A stretch of 64,000 nt of DNA from Bacteroidales bacterium (GCA_022653675.1 JALCST010000002.1:124001-188000); one strand, 5' to 3'; shown: positions 7,979 to 16,406, counted from the stretch's first letter. The notes: generated from the letters alone by a model not told the origin. Made by a program: numbers and translations.

Positions 7979-10900
7979 TTAAAAAGTGATTTGAACGCCG
8001 AAAGACCACATGCGACAGAAAGGCGTAGCACGTCCTGCGTACTTTACGTCAATACTTGAAACAGTACTCCATCCTCCTGTCAGTTCAGGATCGATATCAT
8101 GGTTAAGGTGATCAAATGTCAATAAGTTTTCGACACTTGCATAAACACGTGCCTTTTCTATGAGGGCTTTGCTAACCAGAGAATGAGGCAAGGTATATCC
8201 AACCGTCAAATTTTTCAAACGTAAATAAGCGAAGTTCGCAAGATATTTAGTCTGGGGATAAAAGTTGTTATTCCCGGTATAGGTACTAAATCCATTGACG
8301 GTACTCCCCGTTTGTCCTATATATGGCCTTGGGAACTTTGCGTTTGTATTCTCGGACGTATAGTAATCGAGTTGATCGGAGAAAATATTCATCTGGGCTC
8401 CTGCTACATGAGGCAAAAGAAGGGATGTGGTAGTCCAGACATCGCGTTTCCCTATACCCTGAAGCAATATTTCAGCGTCGAATCCGTATACCTGGGCACC
8501 GACACGCAAACTATATTCGTAACGAGGTAGATTATTACCTATGCGGACAAGGTCTCCATGGTCATCAATTGTCCCTTTGCCCGTATCTACTACACCGTCT
8601 CCGTTGAGATCCTGATATTTTATGTCCCCCTCGCCATAGGTAAACGCACCCTTTGCAAGGTTTCCCTGATAATCCGCAATGGATTTTATGCCAGCTGCGG
8701 TTTGAACACCATTCGTTACCTCGTCAGCAGTAAAATATCCCGAACCGTCAGAGGTCTTGAAACCCCAGATTTCACCGAGGATCTTACCTTCGTAGTTACC
8801 GGTCAAAGCACCCGTAGATACGTTCCATTTCGTTATGACAGATTTGGAATCGGAAATTGTCCCCGTTGCATAAACCGAGAAATTTCTATTGAAGATATGA
8901 TTGTAATCTATTTCCAATTCCCATCCATTGGTTTTCAGGTCCCCGCTGTTTTCTTTCGGCAAGTTTGGAAAACCTCCGACAGCTGCAACTTCGTTACGGG
9001 GAACCAGCATTCCGATATTTCTACGTTCGTACCAGTCGAACGTAGCATTCAGGTCTCCGTTAAGGAGGCCCAAGTCAACGCCAAAATCAAGTGTATTAAT
9101 TTTTTCCCACGTCATGTATTGCCCTACGATACTAGGCATGGTAGTGGAAGCAGCATATATACCACTCTGATTTACCCAATCGGAATTGGAATCACTGATT
9201 GTACCTATGTAAGGATACCATGCAAGCGATTTGGAATCGATGTCCTGATTGCCTATAGTGCCATAAGATGCACGAATCTTCAAATTGGAAATTTCATCGA
9301 TGGACTTCATGAATTCCTCTTCCGATACACGCCATCCAACTGATGCCGAAGGGAAAAATGCCCATTTCTGGCCCTCCTTGAACTGTGAGGATCCATCATA
9401 ACGACCGTTCAACTCGAAAATGTATTTTTCCTTGTAATTGTAGTTCACACGCGCAAAGAACCCAGCAGTCGCCCTATCGGCTAATGATTCGTCGACGGTT
9501 GCAGAAGCCTTGCCGTCCGTGAGATTCATCGTCGGCAAATTGATATTCTGAACTCCCAAGGACTTTAGGTAATTGCTGTTATATGTTAAATCCTCAGAGT
9601 TCATTCCAAGCTTGAATGCAAAATGATGTTCTTTTCTTATGTCAAGCACATAATCGAAGTACGAATTGAACGTGTTACTAGTCTTTTTGACCCACGTATT
9701 AGCCAAATAGTCGTTAGATGTGTACGCTATCTTCGGAGAATACGAACTCCACCAATTAGCGACATATTGAGGTTGTGAAATAGTCTTATTTATGTAATTG
9801 TGTTTACCTCGCGTATAATCGGCATAAAAAGAGAAATTCTTGGAAAAACTGATCTTCATGTTAGCACTGATACGCAGGAACTCATCATCCGAAGTACATG
9901 TAGGCGCATATGCTACGAAACCGTTACCATGACGAAAATACAAGCCTTCACCAGACTTCGTTTTGTCATTAAGATAAGAGTCGGTAGAAGAATCGTATGC
10001 TCCATCGGAAATACCATAAGGGAAGAACGTTGGAAAGCGCATGCTATAATAATAAAGCCCACCGGTACTGTCCGAAGACCCGTATCCGTATGGATATTCC
10101 TGATGCTTCTCGGTGTACATCACTTTTGTTCCAAAATTCAGCCATTTGAAAAGCTGCGTATTCTGGGACATATTTATATTGTACCGATCGATGAACTGCG
10201 ATTTGGCAGCTTTCAGAAGGCCATCTTGATAACTGTATCCGGCAGTAACGTTATAATTGGTCTTACCTGAATTACCGGTTATAGCAATATCATGTTTCTG
10301 CTGAAAAGAAGCATTCTTCAGCAACTCCTTATTAGGATTCCAGACGCGGTAGAATTGTGCCGTACCTGACCCGTTGTATGTATAATCCCTACCGTAAACC
10401 ATTACATTTCCAAGATCTTGTCCATAATAGTTGTCCAACCAATTCTTAATTGGATCGACGAGATCTTTGTAATACATGCCGAATGCCTCTATATCAGTAC
10501 CATCCGTGTTTTTCTGTGCAAGTATTCCTTCATTAAGCATATCAATTACATTATAACCTGTACAATATTTCGGAAGGTTGATAGGCTGGTTCCAAGAAAA
10601 ATTGTTAGAATATGTGATAGAAACTTTGTCCTTCAGATTCGAACCATCCTTCGTAGTAATCAATAATACACCATACGCCGCACGTGAGCCATAAATTGAT
10701 GCTGATGCAGCATCCTTGAGTACTGAAATATTCGCTACGTTTGTAGGATTGACAAAGGAAAGGTCATCTATCTCGACGCCATCCAAAAGGATCAACGGTT
10801 TGTTGCTGCCGTTTATCGAACCCATTCCGCGGATTTTGATTGAAGCTCCGCTTCCCTGGTCGTTTGTCGTATAAGTAACAGTAAGGCCCGGGACAACGCC

Positions 10901-11344
10901 TTGCAATCCTTTGCCTATATCAGTAATAGGTTTGCTGTTAAATGCCTTGTTTACATCTACGGAAGATACCGAGCCAGTAAGGTTAATCTTCTTCTGCGTA
11001 CCGAAACCTACTACTACTGCATCTTGAAGCAGTTCTGCGTCCTCCTTTAGAGAGATGTTGATTCTAGTTCTTCCATTAACAGCAACTTCGGCTTTTTTAT
11101 AGCCGATACATGAAAAAGCTATTGTCCCATCAGAAGGCGCTCCGATCTTGTAATTGCCTTCGGCATCTGTTACCACTCCGGTCTGAGTTCCCTTTATTAC
11201 TACGTAAGCCCCAGCAACAGGCTCACCATTTGAATCAGTCACCGTACCGGTGACGTCAACGTTTTGCGCAACCGCCATTCCTAACGAAAGAAAAAGCGCG
11301 CATACCACCATCGAAAGATGGTCAAGTTTCCTTAGAATTAACAT
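7979..11344 (-). CDS. SusC/RagA family TonB-linked outer-membrane transporter
   Basis: 1121 residues. Signal peptide to about residue 26 (VAQ), then a carboxypeptidase-regulatory-like beta-sandwich (VTGTVTDSNGEPVAGAYVVIKGT), then a TonB box region (DAVVVGFGTQKKINLTGSV) and plug domain (NVANISVLKDAASASIYGSRAAYGVLLITTK). A long beta-barrel follows and ends with a terminal aromatic residue (FGVQITF). It imports ligands captured by the SusD partner, powered by TonB-ExbBD. There is no STN domain, so no anti-sigma signalling is expected. A truncated copy of its 5' end lies 42 bp upstream. Confidence 0.96.
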   Translation of the reverse strand: MLILRKLDHLSMVVCALFLSLGMAVAQNVDVTGTVTDSNGEPVAGAYVVIKGTQTGVVTDAEGNYKIGAPSDGTIAFSCIGYKKAEVAVNGRTRINISLKEDAELLQDAVVVGFGTQKKINLTGSVSSVDVNKAFNSKPITDIGKGLQGVVPGLTVTYTTNDQGSGASIKIRGMGSINGSNKPLILLDGVEIDDLSFVNPTNVANISVLKDAASASIYGSRAAYGVLLITTKDGSNLKDKVSITYSNNFSWNQPINLPKYCTGYNVIDMLNEGILAQKNTDGTDIEAFGMYYKDLVDPIKNWLDNYYGQDLGNVMVYGRDYTYNGSGTAQFYRVWNPNKELLKNASFQQKHDIAITGNSGKTNYNVTAGYSYQDGLLKAAKSQFIDRYNINMSQNTQLFKWLNFGTKVMYTEKHQEYPYGYGSSDSTGGLYYYSMRFPTFFPYGISDGAYDSSTDSYLNDKTKSGEGLYFRHGNGFVAYAPTCTSDDEFLRISANMKISFSKNFSFYADYTRGKHNYINKTISQPQYVANWWSSYSPKIAYTSNDYLANTWVKKTSNTFNSYFDYVLDIRKEHHFAFKLGMNSEDLTYNSNYLKSLGVQNINLPTMNLTDGKASATVDESLADRATAGFFARVNYNYKEKYIFELNGRYDGSSQFKEGQKWAFFPSASVGWRVSEEEFMKSIDEISNLKIRASYGTIGNQDIDSKSLAWYPYIGTISDSNSDWVNQSGIYAASTTMPSIVGQYMTWEKINTLDFGVDLGLLNGDLNATFDWYERRNIGMLVPRNEVAAVGGFPNLPKENSGDLKTNGWELEIDYNHIFNRNFSVYATGTISDSKSVITKWNVSTGALTGNYEGKILGEIWGFKTSDGSGYFTADEVTNGVQTAAGIKSIADYQGNLAKGAFTYGEGDIKYQDLNGDGVVDTGKGTIDDHGDLVRIGNNLPRYEYSLRVGAQVYGFDAEILLQGIGKRDVWTTTSLLLPHVAGAQMNIFSDQLDYYTSENTNAKFPRPYIGQTGSTVNGFSTYTGNNNFYPQTKYLANFAYLRLKNLTVGYTLPHSLVSKALIEKARVYASVENLLTFDHLNHDIDPELTGGWSTVSSIDVKYAGRATPFCRMWSFGVQITF

Positions 11345-11386
11345 ATATAAATTTCAGGTTAAAGAATTAATAATTTGCACTAGATT

Positions 11387-11608
11387 TTAACATTTTGCAG
11401 GAACACTGATGGAATAGATACCATCGGCATTACAAGTTGTTCCAACAGTAGTACCTTTCAGTACGACATACGCACCGACAATCGGTTCGCCTTTTGAATC
11501 GGTTACAGTACCCGTGACATTTATCTGCTGAGCCTGCAAAATTCCCAATGAGAGAAAAAAAGCAAACGTCGCCGCAATCACGCGATACATTTTTCTCGAT
11601 AAAATCAT
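11387..11608 (-). pseudogene. Truncated susC: signal peptide plus N-terminal domain only
   Basis: 73 residues. Signal peptide MILSRKMYRVIAATFAFFLS...LQAQ and then VTGTVTDSKGEPIVGAYVVLKGTTVGTTCNADGIYSISVP, which aligns with residues ~27-70 of the following SusC. It stops at TAA before the domain finishes and before any plug or barrel. It is best read as the remnant of a second susC gene, or of an older 5' end replaced by recombination. A short secreted N-terminal domain protein is possible but less likely, because the beta-sandwich is incomplete. It points the same way as the intact susC. Confidence 0.7.
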
Positions 11609-11765
11609 AAATAATATTTAAGTTAGTTAGTTAATGATGATATTTCCCCTATTGCCACATTCAAAGGTAATATATTTCCATAGATTTATACAATATTTAT
11701 TGTTATTTCAACATTCAGACATTCAAATACCAAACTTGACATTTCGTTTTGATTATGATATTTAC

Positions 11766-11773
11766 TACATTTG
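11766..11773 (+). promoter_or_regulatory. -7 promoter element before the 55-codon ORF
   Basis: TACATTTG (TAnnTTTG type), 33 nt before ATG 11807. It is part of the duplicated 13-mer also found at 11965. Confidence 0.45.
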
Positions 11774-11806
11774 AGAAAACTTCATTTCCATAAATAAAAT
11801 AATTCA

Positions 11807-11974
11807 ATGAACTACTCCACATTCAAGAGATTAGCTATCGTATTCCTTTGTATCCTGTTTTTCATGCCCGCAACGGCACAGAACAGGGTAATCGGAAATC
11901 AACGCCAACCCTGCGATAGCGAAGCAGCAGAACCCGGGATATTAGCTATGCTACCGATTTTTTGCTACATTTGA
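11807..11974 (+). CDS. Possible small secreted protein (55 aa)
   Basis: Short ORF read by eye. The start MNYSTFKRLAIVFLCILFFMP followed by ATAQN is a textbook Sec signal peptide: two basic residues, a hydrophobic core, and AxA before the predicted cleavage. Only about 30 residues follow, ending in a second hydrophobic stretch (GILAMLPIFCYI). The last codons overlap the promoter element of pepP. It could be a genuine small secreted peptide, or the 5' fragment of a lost exported protein gene. I recognise no family. Confidence 0.35.
   Translation: MNYSTFKRLAIVFLCILFFMPATAQNRVIGNQRQPCDSEAAEPGILAMLPIFCYI
11966..11973 (+). promoter_or_regulatory. -7 promoter element of pepP operon
   Basis: TACATTTG, 28 nt before the pepP ATG. 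It overlaps the end of the possible 55-codon ORF. Confidence 0.55.
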
Positions 11975-12001
11975 GAATTAATAATTCAAAACCATCTCGA
12001 T

Positions 12002-13396
12002 ATGTTCAGCAAAGAAACTTATATGCAAAGAAGGGAAAAACTGCTCAAGGACGTCCCTTCAGGACTCATTCTTTTCTTGGGTAACTCCGAAGCACCGTGC
12101 AATTATCCTGACAACACATACGATTTCAGACAGGATAGTTGTTTTCTATATTTCTTCGGACTCGACAAGCCCGATCTGGCAGCCATAATGGATGCCGAAA
12201 ACGGAGACCAGATAATCTTCGGTGACGACGTCACAATGGATGACATAATCTGGATGGGCCCGCAGATGAAACTCGCCGACGAAGCTGCCCAGGTCGGCAT
12301 AACACATGTCGAACCTTTCGCCAAACTCGAAGAATACGTCAAGAAGTCTCTCGAAGATAAACGCACGCTGCACTTCACCCCACCTTACAGAGGTGAAACC
12401 AAAATCCTGCTGAACGCCCTGACGGGCATTCCTTTCGCAGAAATGAAATCCGCGGCAAGCGTTCCATTGATAAAAGCCATAGTTAAGCAAAGAATGGTAA
12501 AGGAGCATTGCGAAATAGAGGAAATGGACAGGATAGCCAACGTTGGCTATATGATGCAATACACGGTTATGAAACTTATGAAACCTGGCGTGCCCGAGCA
12601 GGTTCTTGCAGGTGCCGTCGAGGGAGTTTGCCGTTCATACGCATATATACCATCCTTCACCACCATCTTGTCGCAACACGGAGAAACGATGCATAACCAC
12701 CTGCACAATTGTCTTATCGGCAAGGACAGACTCTGCGTCATAGACTGTGGCGCCGAATCCAACATGCACTATGCCTCCGATTTCACCAGAACGTTGCCGG
12801 GAGGAGGAAAATTCTCCCAGAAACAGGCCGACATATATTCCATAGTTTCGACCGCCAACCAATATTCGCACGACAATTGCCGTCCGGGAGTAACCCACAA
12901 GTCGATCCATATGGCTTGTTCAAAGATAATACTACAGGGACTTAAAAATTTAGGACTCGTCGAAGGAGATATCGACGAAGCCGTCAACCTTGGTGTCCAG
13001 GGACTCTTCATGCCTCATGGGCTGGGTCATGCGATAGGGATGGATGTCCATGACATGGAAGGACTTGGAGAGGATTACGTAGGATATGACGACACCGTTT
13101 CCCGTTCCCCTCAGCTCGGACTGGGATCCCTTCGTATGGCGAGGACCCTCGAAACCGGGAACGTAGTTTCCGACGAACCGGGAATTTACTTCATCCCCGC
13201 CCTGATCGAGAAATGGAAAAGCGAAGGCAAGTTCAAGGATTACATCTGCTACGATAAACTGGAAAGCTATTACGACTTCGGAGGCATACGCCTCGAGGAC
13301 GACCTTCTCATAACTGCGGGCGGATGCCGCACATTGGGTGCCAAACGCTTGCCTATCACCGTAAAGGATGTAGAAGAGGCGATGAAGGACAACTGA
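12002..13396 (+). CDS. pepP: Xaa-Pro aminopeptidase (M24B)
   Basis: 464 residues, usual length. Removes N-terminal residues that precede proline. The N-terminal aminopeptidase P domain (YMQRREKLLKDVPSG...FRQDSCFLYFFGLDKPD) is followed by the pita-bread metalloprotease fold. The dinuclear metal ligands are visible: Asp in VIDCGAES and ASDFTRT, His in MPHGLGHAIGMDVHD, Glu in SDEPGIYF, and Glu in GGIRLEDD. No signal peptide, so cytoplasmic. First gene of an operon with rbfA (1-bp gap) and a permease gene. Confidence 0.94.
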   Translation: MFSKETYMQRREKLLKDVPSGLILFLGNSEAPCNYPDNTYDFRQDSCFLYFFGLDKPDLAAIMDAENGDQIIFGDDVTMDDIIWMGPQMKLADEAAQVGITHVEPFAKLEEYVKKSLEDKRTLHFTPPYRGETKILLNALTGIPFAEMKSAASVPLIKAIVKQRMVKEHCEIEEMDRIANVGYMMQYTVMKLMKPGVPEQVLAGAVEGVCRSYAYIPSFTTILSQHGETMHNHLHNCLIGKDRLCVIDCGAESNMHYASDFTRTLPGGGKFSQKQADIYSIVSTANQYSHDNCRPGVTHKSIHMACSKIILQGLKNLGLVEGDIDEAVNLGVQGLFMPHGLGHAIGMDVHDMEGLGEDYVGYDDTVSRSPQLGLGSLRMARTLETGNVVSDEPGIYFIPALIEKWKSEGKFKDYICYDKLESYYDFGGIRLEDDLLITAGGCRTLGAKRLPITVKDVEEAMKDN

Positions 13397-13397
13397 C

Positions 13398-13754
13398 ATG
13401 CAAAACGTGACATTGAGGCAAGAGAGGGTTGCCTCGCAACTGAAGCGCGACCTCGCTGACATAATACGCCAGCGGGGCATGGCTGCTTTCGACGGCGCCC
13501 TCGTGACAGTGGTTGAAGTAAGGATAAGTCCGGACCTTGCAGTAGCAAAAGTCTATCTGAGCATTTTTCCGACCGGGAAAACCGCTTCCGTCATGGAAAC
13601 CATCTCCCAGAATGCCAAATCAATCCGCGGCGAACTGGGCCACAGGGTTTCCAAGCAACTCAGGATAGTCCCTGAACTGACATTTTTCGTTGACGATTCT
13701 TTGGATTACGCCGAGCACATCGACGAAATATTGAAAAGAACCAAGACGGAGTAA
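13398..13754 (+). CDS. rbfA: Ribosome-binding factor A
   Basis: 118 residues, a KH-type fold protein that aids late 30S maturation. Recognised by RQERVASQLKRDLADIIRQ at the N-terminus, the VTVVEVRISPDLAVAKVYLSIFP strand region, and the C-terminal PELTFFVDDSLDYAEHIDEIL. It begins 1 bp after pepP and ends 10 bp before the permease gene. Confidence 0.92.
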   Translation: MQNVTLRQERVASQLKRDLADIIRQRGMAAFDGALVTVVEVRISPDLAVAKVYLSIFPTGKTASVMETISQNAKSIRGELGHRVSKQLRIVPELTFFVDDSLDYAEHIDEILKRTKTE

Positions 13755-13764
13755 CGCCTGGGCG

Positions 13765-15003
13765 ATGAGGCTGTCCACCTTCATAGCGGGTCGATATCTT
13801 TTCGCAAAGAAGTCACACAATGTGATAAACATCATATCGATGATTTCCGCTGCGGGGATAGCTGTCGGATGTATGGCGTTGATCATAATCCTCTCCATCT
13901 ACAACGGCTTCGATTCGCTCGTAAGATCCCTTTACAGTACCTACGAAGCCGATCTGATAATCAAGCCGGCCAAAGGTAAATTTTTTTCCACGACGGGGGA
14001 AGCCTTCGATGATATCCGACGGGACCCTGGCGTTAAGGCTTTCATCGAAGTGGCTGAGGACAATGTATTCATGTCCTATGACAATGCACAATCCGTGGCG
14101 ACGATACGGGGAGTAGACACGGTATTTGAAAGGATAACCCGTTTTCACGACTACATTGTCGAAGGTAAATTCGAAATGAATCACGGCCAGACGCCGGAAG
14201 CCGTAGTCGGAAGGACACTCGCAAGGGACTTGGACCTGAGCCCGCGGTTCGTAACTCCTTTAATGCTCTACTATCCTGAACGCGGGGAGGACATATCCCT
14301 CATTGACCCCTCTTCATCGCTGAACCTTATAAAAGTTTATCCTTCCGGAGTGTTTTCGCTAGACGACAGTTACGACAAGCAGTATGTATTCATTCCTCTG
14401 CAATCAGCAAGAAAGCTGTTCGGACTGGATTCCACCCAAGTTTCGGAGGTACAAATCATGGCAACCGACAGTTCGAACGTGGCCCCACTGCAAAAGCGTG
14501 TTGAAGCCATGCTCGGAGATGGGTACGAAGTCCGGGACAGATACCGCCAGAATGAATCGATGTACAAGGTACTCGTCTCCGAGAAACTGGCAATCTACCT
14601 GATCCTCATATTCGTTGTCATAATAATCTCCTGCAACGTCTTCGGCTCGCTTTCAATGCTGATAATAGAAAAAAAGGACGATATAGGAATTCTCAGTTCA
14701 ATGGGAGCCGGAGACAAGCTTATCAAAAACATTTTCGTCACCGAAGGCTGGATGATATCGCTGTTGGGAATTGCGGTAGGGGTACTGCTGGGACTTCTGA
14801 TATGCTTCCTGCAACAGCGTTTCGGAATAGTCAAGATGCCAGGTAATTTCATAATAGAAGCATATCCGGTAGAGGTAAGGTGGACCGACGTCGCCATAGT
14901 GGTCGCCGGCGTGGGACTAATCGGTTACCTGATCGCACGGATCCCTCTCATCTTTTTCAGACGGCAACGGGAAGACGGATTGGAAAGAATGACGGATAAT
15001 TAA
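13765..15003 (+). CDS. Lipoprotein-releasing-type ABC permease (LolC/LolE family)
   Basis: 412 residues. The MacB/FtsX topology is one N-terminal transmembrane helix (residues ~20-45, MISAAGIAVGCMALIIILSIYNG), a ~230-residue periplasmic domain, then three C-terminal helices with the family start LILIFVVIIISCNVFGSLSMLIIEKKDDIGILSSMGA. Together with a LolD-type ATPase it would extract lipoproteins from the inner membrane; a lolD-like ATPase gene lies elsewhere in the window (44809-45474). In Bacteroidales a single LolC/E-like permease often does both jobs. Last gene of the pepP-rbfA operon. Confidence 0.88.
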   Translation: MRLSTFIAGRYLFAKKSHNVINIISMISAAGIAVGCMALIIILSIYNGFDSLVRSLYSTYEADLIIKPAKGKFFSTTGEAFDDIRRDPGVKAFIEVAEDNVFMSYDNAQSVATIRGVDTVFERITRFHDYIVEGKFEMNHGQTPEAVVGRTLARDLDLSPRFVTPLMLYYPERGEDISLIDPSSSLNLIKVYPSGVFSLDDSYDKQYVFIPLQSARKLFGLDSTQVSEVQIMATDSSNVAPLQKRVEAMLGDGYEVRDRYRQNESMYKVLVSEKLAIYLILIFVVIIISCNVFGSLSMLIIEKKDDIGILSSMGAGDKLIKNIFVTEGWMISLLGIAVGVLLGLLICFLQQRFGIVKMPGNFIIEAYPVEVRWTDVAIVVAGVGLIGYLIARIPLIFFRRQREDGLERMTDN

Positions 15004-15090
15004 AACTTTTTAAAAATATTTTCAATAGGTGTGCAACATTCCGCCTTTTATCTGCATCTATAATGTAAGGTTTAGGTTTTAGTACACAAG

Positions 15091-15129
15091 AAAGGGATGA
15101 CTATTTAGCAGAGGGTCACCCCTTTTTTT
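15091..15129 (+). terminator. Terminator after the LolC/E-like gene
   Basis: 11-bp stem with one A-C mismatch (AAAGGGATGAC at 15091-15101 with GTCACCCCTTT at 15115-15125), 13-nt loop, then a T run continuing to 15129. It lies 88 bp after the stop codon. Confidence 0.7.
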
Positions 15130-15315
15130 ATCCCTTTCTATCCCTTTCTGCAACCGGCATTCCACTGTATCCCAATATCTCTATTATTATTTGCATGCTT
15201 GACATCTCGACTTAAATTATAGATCGGATTATCCTCACGTTACATATTGCGGACAGGATTATTCTTACCGCTCCGGCGGCAATTGCCATCACGGTAAAAA
15301 ACCGCTTCCACACTT

Positions 15316-15379
15316 CCACTCAATGATTCCACTCAACGATTCCACTCAACGATTCCACTCAACGATTCCACTCAACGAT
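15316..15379. repeat. Tandem repeat, 13-bp unit x5
   Basis: Unit CCACTCAACGATT. The first copy has T for C at position 9, the next three copies are identical, and the last lacks its final T. The uniformity suggests recent slippage expansion. Confidence 0.9.
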
Positions 15380-15514
15380 CCGCAAGGTTGTTTCATCATA
15401 AATGATAATGTGTCCTTGTCCGGCCCGGGATCTGCGCCCGACGATGCGGTTTAGCATATCTAAATACTCCCAAAATCAATAAATCAACTGACGTCCATGA
15501 GAGGAACGAAATCA

Positions 15515-15764
15515 TTTCATCGTAGGTAATTCCGGCACCACCTTTTCATCGTAGGTAATTTGGGTACTACAATTGATAGTCAACGAGTTATCCACGTTTG
15601 AGGCTATGTGTAGATTCCCGCTTGCCTGACTCTGCCTCAAGAATAGGCTCGTGAGACACTTCTATGGCCTCTTTACCCAATTTACCTACGGTAAAAATCG
15701 TTCTATGGAGTATAAACCCTTTTCATCGTAGGTAATTCCGGCACCACCTTTTCATCGTAGGTAA
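15515..15764. repeat. 44-bp direct repeat, two identical copies 206 bp apart
   Basis: Copies at 15515-15558 and 15721-15764. Each begins and ends with TTTCATCGTAGGTAA around TTCCGGCACCACC. The same core appears inverted as TTACCTACGGTAAAAATCG near 15680, and the second copy is itself followed by AAAATCG. Confidence 0.9.
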
Positions 15765-15788
15765 AAATCGTTTCCTATGGAACAAAAT

Positions 15789-15820
15789 GTCCACGGGAAG
15801 CAAAAGCGCTTCCCGTGGAC
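15789..15820. repeat. Strong perfect hairpin, 13-bp stem
   Basis: GTCCACGGGAAGC (15789-15801), 6-nt loop, then its exact complement (15808-15820). There is no T run on either side, so it is not a standard terminator. Confidence 0.9.
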
Positions 15821-15843
15821 GGTATGCGGACGACGGACATTTC

Positions 15844-15972
15844 GAGCGCAGCTCTTTTCTCCCTAATGCCTTATATTCAGGTATATGCACATGACACCAC
15901 TGCCATATTCCAGTACACTATTCCTCCATAAACGACAGATTACAAGTCAATTGAAAGAAAAGAGCTGCGCTC
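15844..15972. repeat. 17-bp perfect inverted repeat framing 95 bp
   Basis: GAGCGCAGCTCTTTTCT at 15844-15860 and its exact complement at 15956-15972. The 95-bp interior is AT-rich and encodes nothing obvious. Confidence 0.85.
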
Positions 15973-16042
15973 TCAAGGGGTAGTTCCCTCCAGCTCCAGA
16001 GGAGACTCTCCCAAGGGACAGCTCCCTGGAAGAGAATCGACA

Positions 16043-16286
16043 GAAGTGACCCCTCGACAGAAGTGATCCCCGAAAAGAAGTGATCCACAGAAAGAAGTGA
16101 CCTCCGCGGAAAAGGAGACTCCCGAAAAAGGAGACTCCGCGGAAAAGGAGACCCGCGAAAAAGGAGGCTCCCGAAAAAGGAGGCTCCCGAAAAAGGAGGC
16201 TCCCGAAAAAGGAGACTCCGCGGAAAAGGAGACCCGCGGAAAAGGAGACCCGCGAAAAAGGAGGCTCCGCGAAAAAGGAGACTCCC
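16043..16286. repeat. Degenerate tandem array, ~15 units of 16-17 bp
   Basis: Four 17-bp units starting GAAGTGA (at 16043, 16060, 16077 and 16094) grade into eleven units of the type GAAAAAGGAGRCTCCC or GGAAAAGGAGACCCGC (16108-16286). Units of 16 and 17 bp are mixed, which shifts the reading frame and argues against a protein repeat. Each later unit carries AGGAG and a potential GGAG/CTCC mini-hairpin. Confidence 0.85.
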
Positions 16287-16406
16287 GAAAAAATGTGGCT
16301 CTCCGGGATTGCAAACAGCCGCCATCGCAGCATCCACACCGGCACAAAAAAATAGGGTGCTAAAAAACATTTTAGTCACCCCATAATTCGAAAGGAGAAA
16401 CGAATA

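Larger units (their letters stand above)
11609..12001. other. Divergent intergenic region, susC remnant / pepP
   Basis: 393 bp, AT-rich on the left. It holds two copies of the 13-mer CTACATTTGAGAA exactly 200 bp apart (11765 and 11965), each containing a TACATTTG promoter element, and between them a possible 55-codon secreted ORF. I see no RNA gene. Confidence 0.5.
15004..16406. other. 1.4-kb gene-free island made of repeats
   Basis: No convincing gene is seen on either strand. After the terminator it holds in order: a 13-bp tandem repeat, a 44-bp segment present twice, a 13-bp-stem hairpin, a 17-bp inverted repeat framing 95 bp, and a 16/17-bp tandem array. Open frames over the array exist in several frames only because its units lack stop codons. 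No tRNA, IS end or integrase is recognised. Confidence 0.7.

Noticed and set aside
11387-11608. Frameshifted susC that could be restored by joining to the downstream susC
   Set aside because: The downstream gene has its own complete signal peptide and N-terminal domain, so joining would duplicate both.
15316-16286. CRISPR array
   Set aside because: Repeats are contiguous tandem units or isolated duplicates without regular unique spacers, and no cas genes are present.
15918-16379. Long minus-strand open frames over the 16-kb array (153, 132 and 124 codons in different frames) and an 88-codon plus-strand frame at 16097-16363
   Set aside because: All arise because the repeat units lack stop codons. 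Mixed 16/17-bp units shift the frame, the translations are low-complexity, and several frames are open at once.
15004-16406. tRNA or other structured RNA gene in the repeat island
   Set aside because: No cloverleaf, GGTTCGA-type T-loop or known riboswitch core was found on either strand by eye.
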